NCBI GenBank assembly: GCA_029262675.1
Contig: JAJCYW010000010.1
Coordinates: 193,166-257,165, forward strand
Direction: 5' to 3'
DNA length: 64,000 nt
From: Chloroflexota bacterium
GTDB taxonomy: Bacteria > Chloroflexota > Dehalococcoidia > DSTF01 > RBG-16-68-14
The translations under genes were made by a program, and so were the position numbers. This document shows, in pieces, positions 38,907 through 47,252 of this stretch. Position 1 is the first letter of the stretch, and every line of letters begins with the position of its first letter. Under the pieces are notes generated by a model that ran no database searches, had not been told where the DNA came from, and was given only the letters and a program-made list of their open reading frames with translations.

Positions 38907-39341
38907 GTGGCCGTACTCAATCGCGCGCTGGCAGCTCCCCAACAACGGGTATCGGTCGCCGTCCGCTTCGGACCGCTGCTCCTGATCGCAGTCGCGGCGC
39001 TCGTCATCGTCGGCCTCCTTCGTGTTGTCCAGACGTCTCAGGCGACGACGGCAGGATTCGCGGTGCAGGCATTGCAGCAGGACAAGCTGGAGCTGGAGAC
39101 GTCGGTGCGCCAGCTCGAGGCTGAAGTAGCCGCCCTCTCGTCGCTGGCGCGCGTGGAACTGGAAGCCGCGCGGCTCGGCCTGCTGCCGCCGGCGCAGGAG
39201 TCGTCGGTGCAGGTTAATGTGGCACCACCTTCGGCTGGCCTGCTGCCGTCCAGGTTCGCGCCGCCGCAGGCGGAAGCGCAGGTCGCGACGACGTCCCGTA
39301 GCTGGTGGCGCAACCTGCTCAATATTTTGACCTTCAACTAA
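38907..39341 (+). CDS. ftsL: FtsL-like cell division protein
   Basis: Single TM plus coiled coil (ALQQDKLELETSVRQLEAEVAALSSLARVELEAARLGL) between rsmH and ftsI. Confidence 0.75.
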   Translation: MAVLNRALAAPQQRVSVAVRFGPLLLIAVAALVIVGLLRVVQTSQATTAGFAVQALQQDKLELETSVRQLEAEVAALSSLARVELEAARLGLLPPAQESSVQVNVAPPSAGLLPSRFAPPQAEAQVATTSRSWWRNLLNILTFN

Positions 39342-39394
39342 CCGCCATACGGTACCGATAGCCGGCGCTGCAGATAGCCGGGAGGGGCTGGAGG

Positions 39395-41116
39395 ATGGCC
39401 CGAAGCTCACACCGCCTGACGTGGCGGCTGCTCTTTCTGATCCTGTTGCTCCTGGTGGGGATGGCAGGGCTCGTCGCGCGGCTGGTGCACGTCCAAGTGA
39501 TCGATCACGAGTACTACGCTGCCCAGGCGGCGGAGGAGCACCTCCACCGAACTGTGGTGCGCGAACCGCGCGGAGCGATCCTCGACCGCAACGGCTATCC
39601 GCTGGCGACGACGACGGCGGCCTTTGATGTCTACGTCGATCCGCGCTCCTGGGCAGACCCTGCCACCGCATTCGCGGGCGCTGCCACGCTCGCTCCAATC
39701 CTCGGCCGCGGCGCTGGCGACCTCCTCGATGCAGTGCTTGCATTCGAGAACGGCGACTACCTGGCGGCGCGCGCCGTCAGCGCCTACGCGGGCCTCCAGC
39801 TTCTGGAGCTGGCGCCTGTGGGCGTGAAGCTCGTGGAAACCGGTGTCCGCGCTTATCCGGAGAGCGACCTTGCTTCCAGCCTGCTCGGCTTCATCGGCCT
39901 CGATCAGGTCGGCTTGGCTGGGATCGAAGCCGCCTTCGATATCGAGCTCGGTGGCGTGCCGGGGGAGGTCTACTTCGAACGCGATGGTCTCGGCAACCCG
40001 ATACCTTTTGGCAGTCGCCTGGGCACCGAGCCGGTGGCGGGAGGGGATATCCGGCTCACCATCGACCGCTACGTGCAGCGGCTGGTCGAACGCTCGCTGG
40101 CGGAGGCCGTCGAGCGCCACGAGGCGACCGGTGGCAGCATCATCGTGATGAATCCCAACACCGGCGCCGTGCTCGCCGTGGCGAGCCAGCCGGCGTACCT
40201 GCTGAGCGAACTCGACCTAACCGATGAGGAGGATACGGGCCGCTACCGGCCGCGCGCTGTGACTGACGTCTATCCGCCCGGTTCCGTCATGAAAACGATC
40301 ACGATGGCGGCTGCCATCGACCGCGGGCTGGTCACGCCAGGTACGACGTACGTCGACAATGGCCGCGCGGAAGTGGAAGGTGGCGAGCCGATCCTCAACT
40401 GGGACTTCAGCGCCCACGGCACGACGACGATGACGGAGCTGCTGCAGTTCAGCCTGAACACCGGTGCCGTCTGGCTGAGCCGCCTGCTTGGCACGGACGC
40501 GTTCTACGAGTACATCGACCGTTTCGGTTTCCGTCAGCCAACGAACTCAGGCCTGGGCGGCGAGCCGTCCGCGCTGATGCGCCTGCCGAGCGACGACGAC
40601 TGGTACCCGGTGGACCTGGCGACGAACAGCTACGGCCAGGGGCTCTCCGTGACGCCGCTGCACATGATCACGGCCGTCTCCGCTCTTGTCAACGGCGGCC
40701 TGCTCATGCGACCCTACCTTGTAGAGGAGGTCTCCGGCCCGGTCGGCCGCCGCGCGTACGAGCCGGTCGTCGTGCGCCGGGCCGTCGCCGAGCAGACCTC
40801 GCGGACGCTGGTGCAGATGATGAACGCCGTCGTGGACGGCACGCCGGGACACCTGGGACAAGTGGCAGGCTACAGCGTCGGCGGGAAAACCGGCACCAGC
40901 ACGTTTGCTGACAGCGCGGAGACGGTCGCCTCGTTCGTTGGCTTCGCGCCCGTCGCCGACCCACAGATGATCGTGCTCATAAAGATCGATGGGCCACAAG
41001 ACAGCCCGCTGGGCGGCGTCGTGGCCGCACCGATCTTCAGTGAGCTGGCGCCGCAGATTCTCTCCTACTTGGGCGTGTCGCCGGACGGCTCCGCGCTGAT
41101 CGAGCGCGCGCCATGA
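39395..41116 (+). CDS. ftsI: Penicillin-binding protein, FtsI/PBP2 type
   Basis: EPRGAILDRNGYPLA; PGSVMKTIT (SxxK); SLNTGA (SxN); GGKTGTS (KTGT). Confidence 0.95.
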   Translation: MARSSHRLTWRLLFLILLLLVGMAGLVARLVHVQVIDHEYYAAQAAEEHLHRTVVREPRGAILDRNGYPLATTTAAFDVYVDPRSWADPATAFAGAATLAPILGRGAGDLLDAVLAFENGDYLAARAVSAYAGLQLLELAPVGVKLVETGVRAYPESDLASSLLGFIGLDQVGLAGIEAAFDIELGGVPGEVYFERDGLGNPIPFGSRLGTEPVAGGDIRLTIDRYVQRLVERSLAEAVERHEATGGSIIVMNPNTGAVLAVASQPAYLLSELDLTDEEDTGRYRPRAVTDVYPPGSVMKTITMAAAIDRGLVTPGTTYVDNGRAEVEGGEPILNWDFSAHGTTTMTELLQFSLNTGAVWLSRLLGTDAFYEYIDRFGFRQPTNSGLGGEPSALMRLPSDDDWYPVDLATNSYGQGLSVTPLHMITAVSALVNGGLLMRPYLVEEVSGPVGRRAYEPVVVRRAVAEQTSRTLVQMMNAVVDGTPGHLGQVAGYSVGGKTGTSTFADSAETVASFVGFAPVADPQMIVLIKIDGPQDSPLGGVVAAPIFSELAPQILSYLGVSPDGSALIERAP

Positions 41117-41177
41117 CCCAGCGCCGGCGACGGCGAGGGCCTGGCGGGGACTCCCGCGCGCGACCCCGCCAGATACG

Positions 41178-42560
41178 ATGATCACCGCCGGCGAGATCAT
41201 CGAGAGCCTGGGATCACTGCTGCGGGAGCAGCGGGCCGGTGCGACGATGCGCTATCGAAACGTCGTGATCGATTCGCGCGAGGTGGCGAAGGGCGATCTC
41301 TTCGTCGCGCTGCCCGGCGAGCGCACGGACGGCCAGCGCTTCGCCGTCGCCGCGGCGGAGGCTGGCGCGGGCGCTCTACTGCTGCGGGAGCTGCCGACGA
41401 ATCTGCCGGAGGGCGTCGCGGCATTTGTTGTCGACGACACGCTGGCCGCGCTCCAGCGGCTGGCCGCCGGCCGTCGCGACCGCTGCCGGGCGCGCGTCAT
41501 CGCCGTGACCGGCAGCGTCGGCAAGACGACGACAAAGGAGATCGCGGCCTCTGTGCTGGCGACGCGATACGACGTGCTAAAGAACGACGCCAACTACAAC
41601 AACGAGATCGGCCTGCCGCTGACGCTGCTCGGCCTCCAGCGTCGTCACCGGCGCGCCGTGCTCGAGATGGGGATGTACGCCATCGGTGAGATTCGCACGC
41701 TCTGTGAGATCGCCCGGCCGGACATCGGCGTCGTGACCAACGTCGGTCCGGTGCACCTGGAGCGGCTGGGCAGCATGGAGGCGATCGCGGCCGCAAAGTC
41801 GGAACTGCCGGAGAGCCTGCCGCCACACGGCTTCGCAGTGCTCAACGCCGACGACCCGCTGGTGATGACGATGGCCGAACGCACGCGCGCGAAGCCGCTG
41901 ACGTTTGGCAAGGCCGCTTCGGCCGATGTGCGCGCGAGCGAGATCGAGAGTCGCGGGCTGAGCGGTGTCGCCTTTCGCCTCCACTGGCGGGGCGAGAGCG
42001 AACGGGCCGACACCCGACTGCCCGGCCGCCACTCCGTATCGAACGCGCTGGCAGCGGCCGCCGTCGGTCTGGCGGACGGCATGGCCCTGAGCGAGGTCGC
42101 GGCCGCACTCGGCGCGACGCGACCGCCGCTGCGGATTCAGACGCACCGGTTGAAGGAAGGCGGCACGCTGATCGACGACACCTACAACGCGGGCCCGGCC
42201 TCGATGGCGGCGGCTCTCGATCTGCTGGCCGAGACCCCCGGTCGCCGCATCGCCGTGTTGGGCGACATGCGGGAACTGGGTGTTGCCGAGCGCGAGGAGC
42301 ATCTGGCGCTGGGCCGCCGCGCCGCCGAGACGGCGGACGTGATCCACACCGTCGGCGAGTTGGGCGCGATTGTTGCAGGCGCGGCGCGCGACGCCGGCCA
42401 CGGCAGCACGCACGACTGGGACGACAAGGAGTCGGCGGGCGAAGCCGTGGCCGCGGACCTCCGCGCCGGCGACGTCGTGCTGCTGAAAGCTTCCCGCGCG
42501 ATGGCTCTGGAGACGCTGGTACCGGTTCTGGCCGAGACGGAAGAGGAGCGCGAGGGCTGA
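41178..42560 (+). CDS. murF: UDP-N-acetylmuramoyl-tripeptide--D-alanyl-D-alanine ligase
   Basis: VIDSREVAKGDLFVALPGERTDG; VTGSVGKTTTKEI; NYNNEIGLPLTLL; DDTYNAGPASMAAAL; AVLGDMRELG. Confidence 0.95.
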   Translation: MITAGEIIESLGSLLREQRAGATMRYRNVVIDSREVAKGDLFVALPGERTDGQRFAVAAAEAGAGALLLRELPTNLPEGVAAFVVDDTLAALQRLAAGRRDRCRARVIAVTGSVGKTTTKEIAASVLATRYDVLKNDANYNNEIGLPLTLLGLQRRHRRAVLEMGMYAIGEIRTLCEIARPDIGVVTNVGPVHLERLGSMEAIAAAKSELPESLPPHGFAVLNADDPLVMTMAERTRAKPLTFGKAASADVRASEIESRGLSGVAFRLHWRGESERADTRLPGRHSVSNALAAAAVGLADGMALSEVAAALGATRPPLRIQTHRLKEGGTLIDDTYNAGPASMAAALDLLAETPGRRIAVLGDMRELGVAEREEHLALGRRAAETADVIHTVGELGAIVAGAARDAGHGSTHDWDDKESAGEAVAADLRAGDVVLLKASRAMALETLVPVLAETEEEREG

Positions 42561-43528
42561 TGGTACGGTCGCTAGTTATCGGTTCTGCGGCGGCGCTCTT
42601 CGCGCTGTTGGCCGGTGCGCCGCTGATCGCGCTGCTGGAGCGGTTGGGCATTCGCAAATCGATCAGCGCGGAGGGGCCGGACACGCACAACGTAAAGGCT
42701 GGCACTGCCACGATGGGCGGCCTGCTGATGCTGGGGACGATACTGCTGTTCACGTCGGCGACGAACCTCGTCGACCACCGTTCGATCCTGTTGCCGCTCG
42801 GCGTGATGGGCGCGCTGGGGCTGATCGGCGCCGCGGACGACGTGCTGACGCTGCAGGGCCGAGCCCGGATCGATGGTCACGAGACGCTGGGTCTGATGCT
42901 CAAGATGGGCGCGCTTCTTGCCGTGGGGCTGACGGCGGGGCTCGTCCTGTACTACGGGATGGAGATCGAAAGCCTGAATGTGCCGCACTTCGGCCGCTAC
43001 GAGCTGGGCATCGGCTACATCGCGGTCGCCGTCGTCGTCATCTTTGCGACGACGAGCGCGACGGCCGTGACGGACGGCCTGGATGGACTGCTGGGCGGTG
43101 TGCTCGCATTTGCCTTCGCATCGTACGGCGTCGTCGCGTTTCTGCAGGGCCAGGCGTTCCTGGCCACGTTCTGTTTTACGGTCGTAGGAGCCCTCATAGG
43201 CTTCCTCTGGTACAACAGCCACCCGGCCAGCGTCTTCATGGGCGAGACGGGCGCGATGCCGTTGGGCGCAGGATTGGCCACCGTTGCGCTGATGACGGGC
43301 TGGTGGCTGATCCTGCCGGTCGTCGGCGTCGTCCTCGTGGTGGAGGCGCTCTCCGTCGTGTTTCAGGTCGGTACGTTCCGATTGCTAGGCAAGCGGTTCC
43401 TGAAGATGGCGCCTATTCACCACCACTTTGAGTTGTTGGGCTGGTCGGAGCCACAAATAGTGACGCGATTCTGGCTGGTGAGCGCGGCTGGCGCCATCAT
43501 CGGCATTGCGTTAGCCTTGACAGATTAG
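42560..43528 (+). CDS. mraY: Phospho-N-acetylmuramoyl-pentapeptide transferase
   Basis: TATMGGLLML; TDGLDGLLGG; SVFMGETGAMPLG; HHHFELLGWSEPQIVTRFW. Confidence 0.95.
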   Translation: MVRSLVIGSAAALFALLAGAPLIALLERLGIRKSISAEGPDTHNVKAGTATMGGLLMLGTILLFTSATNLVDHRSILLPLGVMGALGLIGAADDVLTLQGRARIDGHETLGLMLKMGALLAVGLTAGLVLYYGMEIESLNVPHFGRYELGIGYIAVAVVVIFATTSATAVTDGLDGLLGGVLAFAFASYGVVAFLQGQAFLATFCFTVVGALIGFLWYNSHPASVFMGETGAMPLGAGLATVALMTGWWLILPVVGVVLVVEALSVVFQVGTFRLLGKRFLKMAPIHHHFELLGWSEPQIVTRFWLVSAAGAIIGIALALTD

Positions 43529-43540
43529 TGTGTAAGTGCT

Positions 43541-44941
43541 ATGACACTTAATCAAGAGTTCCTGGTGGATAAGAATGTGACAGTCCTCGGATTGGGGATC
43601 GAGGGAGTCGACCTGGCTCGTTATTTGGCGAGTCGAGGGGCCAATGTCACCATCTCCGATGCCAAGTCCGCAGACGCGCTAGCCCCGCAGATTCAGGAGC
43701 TTGGCAACCTTTCTGTCAACTTTTCACTCGGCGAGAACAAGGTGAGGGACATCGCCTCCGCCGACCTGCTCTTCGTGTCGCAGGGCGTACCGTTGACGCT
43801 GCCGGCAGTGGAAGCGGCCCGCGAAGCGGGTGTTCCGATCAGTTCCATGACGAAGCTGTTTCTGGAACGCTGCACAGGCAAAGTCATTGGTATCACCGGC
43901 AGCAGCGGCAAGACGACGACGACCGCGTTGGTCGGGGCGATGTTCGCCGCGGCAGGCCGCAGACACGTCGTCGGGGGCAACATTGGAACGGGGCTGCTGG
44001 CGCTGTTGGACTGTATTACGCCGGAGACCAGCGTGGTGCTGGAAATGAGTCACAGCCAGCTAGAGACCGCCGAGATAAGCCCGCACATCGCGTGCGTGTT
44101 GAACGTGACGCCCAACCACCTGGACCGCTACACGTGGGAAGAGTACATGGCGCTGAAGCTACGCATACTCCGGTCGCAGAGCGCGGACGACATCGCCGTC
44201 CTGAACCTCGACGACGACGTGACGGGCTCGCTGGCGACGGAGACGCCTGCCCGCATCGTCTGGTTCAGCGCCCGCACGGCGCCCAGCGGCTCGGCGGCCG
44301 CGTTCGTCCGCGGCGACGCGATCTTCTGGCGCAGAGGGACGGCCGAGACGAAGCTGCTGACGTTCGATGAGATCCCGCTGCGCGGCGCCCACAACGTGCA
44401 GAACGTGCTGGCCGCCGTCGCCATCGCTGGTGCGGCGGAGCTACCGCTGGACGCGGTCGCGAGTGCCGTGCGCGAGTTCACGCCGGTACCGCATCGTCTG
44501 GAGCTGGTCGGGGAGATTGGCGGCGCGGCCTACTACAACGATAGCATCGCGACGACGCCTGAACGCGCGATCGCCGGCATCCGCTCGTTCGACGAGCCTG
44601 TCGTCGTGCTGCTGGGCGGTCGCGAGAAGTTCCTGCCGCTGGAAGAGCTGGCGGAAGAAGCCGTTCGTCGTTGCCGGGCCGTCGTCTGCTTCGGCGAGGC
44701 GGGAGGGCAGCTCGAAGAGGCGCTGGCCTCCGCGGCCGGCGAGGCCGACTCAGAACTACCGATCGAACGCGTCGAGACGCTGCGCGAAGCGATCGGGCTC
44801 GCCGGCACGCTCGCGCATCCGGGCGACGTCGTGCTCGTATCGCCGGCCTGCGCCAGCTACGACGCCTACGAGAACTTCGAGCAGCGTGGCCAAGACGTGC
44901 GGCGGGTCGTGCAACAGCTAGCAAAGAAGGGAAACGCGTAG
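43541..44941 (+). CDS. murD: UDP-N-acetylmuramoylalanine--D-glutamate ligase
   Basis: GITGSSGKTTTTALVGAMF; NVTPNHLDRYTWEEYMALKLRI; NDSIATTPERAIAGI; VVLLGGREKFLPLEEL. Confidence 0.95.
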   Translation: MTLNQEFLVDKNVTVLGLGIEGVDLARYLASRGANVTISDAKSADALAPQIQELGNLSVNFSLGENKVRDIASADLLFVSQGVPLTLPAVEAAREAGVPISSMTKLFLERCTGKVIGITGSSGKTTTTALVGAMFAAAGRRHVVGGNIGTGLLALLDCITPETSVVLEMSHSQLETAEISPHIACVLNVTPNHLDRYTWEEYMALKLRILRSQSADDIAVLNLDDDVTGSLATETPARIVWFSARTAPSGSAAAFVRGDAIFWRRGTAETKLLTFDEIPLRGAHNVQNVLAAVAIAGAAELPLDAVASAVREFTPVPHRLELVGEIGGAAYYNDSIATTPERAIAGIRSFDEPVVVLLGGREKFLPLEELAEEAVRRCRAVVCFGEAGGQLEEALASAAGEADSELPIERVETLREAIGLAGTLAHPGDVVLVSPACASYDAYENFEQRGQDVRRVVQQLAKKGNA

Positions 44942-44946
44942 CCATC

Positions 44947-46146
44947 GCCGCCGCGGAGCCGGGACGGATCCGGGCAGGGCAGCCGGACTACGTGATCCTT
45001 GGTCTGGTGCTGGCGCTGCTCGTCCTCGGGCTACTGCTGGTGTACAGCTCGAGCTTCGCGCTGGGGATCCTGGCCTTCGACAACGCGAACTACTTCGTGA
45101 TGCGGCAGGGTCTTTGGGCCGTCGTCGGTGTCGCCGCAATGCTCGCCCTGATGCGCTTCGATTACGACTGGCTGCGCGCAGTGAGCCCGCTGCTGATGTT
45201 GGTGGCAATTATTGGCCTCGTGGCCGTGCTGGTGCCCGGCATCGGACTGGAGCGCAACGGTGCCCAACGCTGGATTTCGTTTGGGCCGCTGAGCGGCCAG
45301 CCCAGCGAGTTCGCGAAGCTGGCATTGATCATCTACGTCGCGGCGTGGCTCTCCGGCAAAGAGACGTACGTCAAGAGCTTTGCGCTTGGCTTCGTGCCGT
45401 TCGTGCTGATGGTGGGCGTCGTCGCTGGGCTTGTGCTGCTGGAGCCGGACACCGGCACAGCCGCGGTGCTCGTGCTGACGACGGTCACGTTGTTCTTCAT
45501 CGCCGGCGCGTCGCTCACGCACCTGGCCGCGCTGGTCGGGATCGGCAGCATCTCATCGATGTTCCTGATCTTAACGGCCAGCTACCGCGCCGACCGCATC
45601 GTGGCATTTCTCGGCGCGGAAGACGATCCGACGGGCATCGGGTTCCACACCCTCCAGTTGCTGATCGGCCTGGGCAGCGGTGGCATCACGGGACTCGGCC
45701 CGGGCGCAAGCCGCCAGAAGTTCTTCTACATCCCCGGCTCGCATACGGACGGCGTGTTCGCCGTGCTGGGCGAGGAGCTGGGCCTCATCGGCGCCGTCGG
45801 AGTACTGATGCTCTTCGCGTTCCTGATCTATCGCGGCTTCCGGGTCGTGCTCGGCGCCAGGGACGAGTTCGGCGCGCTGCTGGCGACGGGCATCATCTGC
45901 TGGATCGCCTACCAGGCGCTGATCAACGTCGGCGGCATTACGCGCGCGATTCCGATGACGGGCATTCCGATGCCGTTTCTCAGCTACGGCGGCTCCGCGC
46001 TGGCGGCGCTGCTGGCGGCGATCGGTATCCTGCTCAGCGTTTCGAAACACGCGACGGGCCCACGTTCCGTCGAGCGCGAACGCAGCGGACGCGGGCGCTC
46101 GCCAACATCCGGACAAGCACGCGGTGTGCAACGAGGAGCGCGGTGA
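44947..46146 (+). CDS. ftsW: FtsW/RodA/SpoVE family glycosyltransferase (start codon unclear)
   Basis: PDYVILGLVLALLVLGLLLVYSSS...RWISFGPLSGQPSEFAKLALIIYVAAWL...GVFAVLGEELGLIG...GIPMPFLSYGGSAL. No ATG/GTG/TTG at the expected N-terminus; the start given is approximate. Confidence 0.9.
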   Translation, partial: AAAEPGRIRAGQPDYVILGLVLALLVLGLLLVYSSSFALGILAFDNANYFVMRQGLWAVVGVAAMLALMRFDYDWLRAVSPLLMLVAIIGLVAVLVPGIGLERNGAQRWISFGPLSGQPSEFAKLALIIYVAAWLSGKETYVKSFALGFVPFVLMVGVVAGLVLLEPDTGTAAVLVLTTVTLFFIAGASLTHLAALVGIGSISSMFLILTASYRADRIVAFLGAEDDPTGIGFHTLQLLIGLGSGGITGLGPGASRQKFFYIPGSHTDGVFAVLGEELGLIGAVGVLMLFAFLIYRGFRVVLGARDEFGALLATGIICWIAYQALINVGGITRAIPMTGIPMPFLSYGGSALAALLAAIGILLSVSKHATGPRSVERERSGRGRSPTSGQARGVQRGAR

Positions 46147-47252
46147 GGGTGATTCTCTCCGGCGGCGGTACGGGCGGCCACATCTATCCGGCGCTTGCGG
46201 TGGGCCAGGCGCTCCGCGCTGGACAGAACGCGAACGCGCTCGAACTGCTCTACATCGGTGTCCGCGGCCGCATGGATGAGGACATCGTCGGCCGCGCAGG
46301 ACTGCCGTTCCAGGCGGTGCGCGCGGGCGCCCTGCGGGTCGGATCGCCAATCGCGGCCCTGCATGGCGCGTTCGCGCTGGCCGTGGGCACGGTGCAGGCC
46401 TGGCGAATACTTGGCCGCTTCCGGCCGGACGCCGTCTTCGCCACCGGCGGCTACGCCAGCGTACCGGTCGGCGTCGCGGCGCGTGCGCGTCGGACAGCGC
46501 TGCTTGTCTACTTGCCGGACGTCCGTCCCGGCTGGGCCGTACGCCTGTTGGCGCGGCTCGCGACGCGGATCGCAACGACGACCGAGCGTTCACTGGCGCA
46601 ACTCCCTTCTGGAAAAGCGACGGCGACCGGCTACCCGGTGCGCGACGACTTCTGGACAGCAGAGCGAGCCACCGCGCGGCAGCGGCTCGGTCTGACGGAA
46701 GCTGGCCACCTGCTGCTCGTCGGCGGCGCGAGCCAGGGTGCGCGGCGGATCAACGAAGCCGTCTCCGAACAGCTTGAAGACTTGCTGGATGTCTGCCACG
46801 TGCTGCACCTGACCGGAACGGACGGCGAGGGCGCGATGCGGAAGCGGCGCGATGCGCTGCCGGCGCCGCTTCGCGACCGCTACCACGTTCACGGCTATCA
46901 CGAGGACATGGCCTCCGCAATGATGGCCGCCGACCTGGCGGTGCTCCGCTCCGGAGCATCGGTACTGGGCGAACTGCCGGCCGCCGGACTGCCGGCGATT
47001 CTGGTGCCCGGCGTCTACGAAGGCGGCTACAACCAGCGCGCCAACGCTCGCTTCATGCAAGAGCAGGGCGCCGCGATCGTGCTGGAGAACGAAGAACTCG
47101 ACCGCCTCGCTGCGACGGTGCGCGGGCTGCTGGCCGATGAAGGTAGACGGACGTCGATGGCCGCCGCTGCGCGCGCAATGGCCCGGCCGGACGCTGCGGC
47201 AACGATCGCCGGGATGGTGCGCGACGTCGCGCTGAAGGGACGGGCCGCCTGA
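46143..47252 (+). CDS. murG: UDP-N-acetylglucosamine--undecaprenyl-pyrophosphoryl-MurNAc-pentapeptide GlcNAc transferase
   Basis: VRVILSGGGTGGHIYPALAVGQAL; FATGGYASVPVGVAA; HGYHEDMASAMMAADLAVLRSGASVLGEL; GTG start. Confidence 0.94.
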   Translation: MRVILSGGGTGGHIYPALAVGQALRAGQNANALELLYIGVRGRMDEDIVGRAGLPFQAVRAGALRVGSPIAALHGAFALAVGTVQAWRILGRFRPDAVFATGGYASVPVGVAARARRTALLVYLPDVRPGWAVRLLARLATRIATTTERSLAQLPSGKATATGYPVRDDFWTAERATARQRLGLTEAGHLLLVGGASQGARRINEAVSEQLEDLLDVCHVLHLTGTDGEGAMRKRRDALPAPLRDRYHVHGYHEDMASAMMAADLAVLRSGASVLGELPAAGLPAILVPGVYEGGYNQRANARFMQEQGAAIVLENEELDRLAATVRGLLADEGRRTSMAAAARAMARPDAAATIAGMVRDVALKGRAA

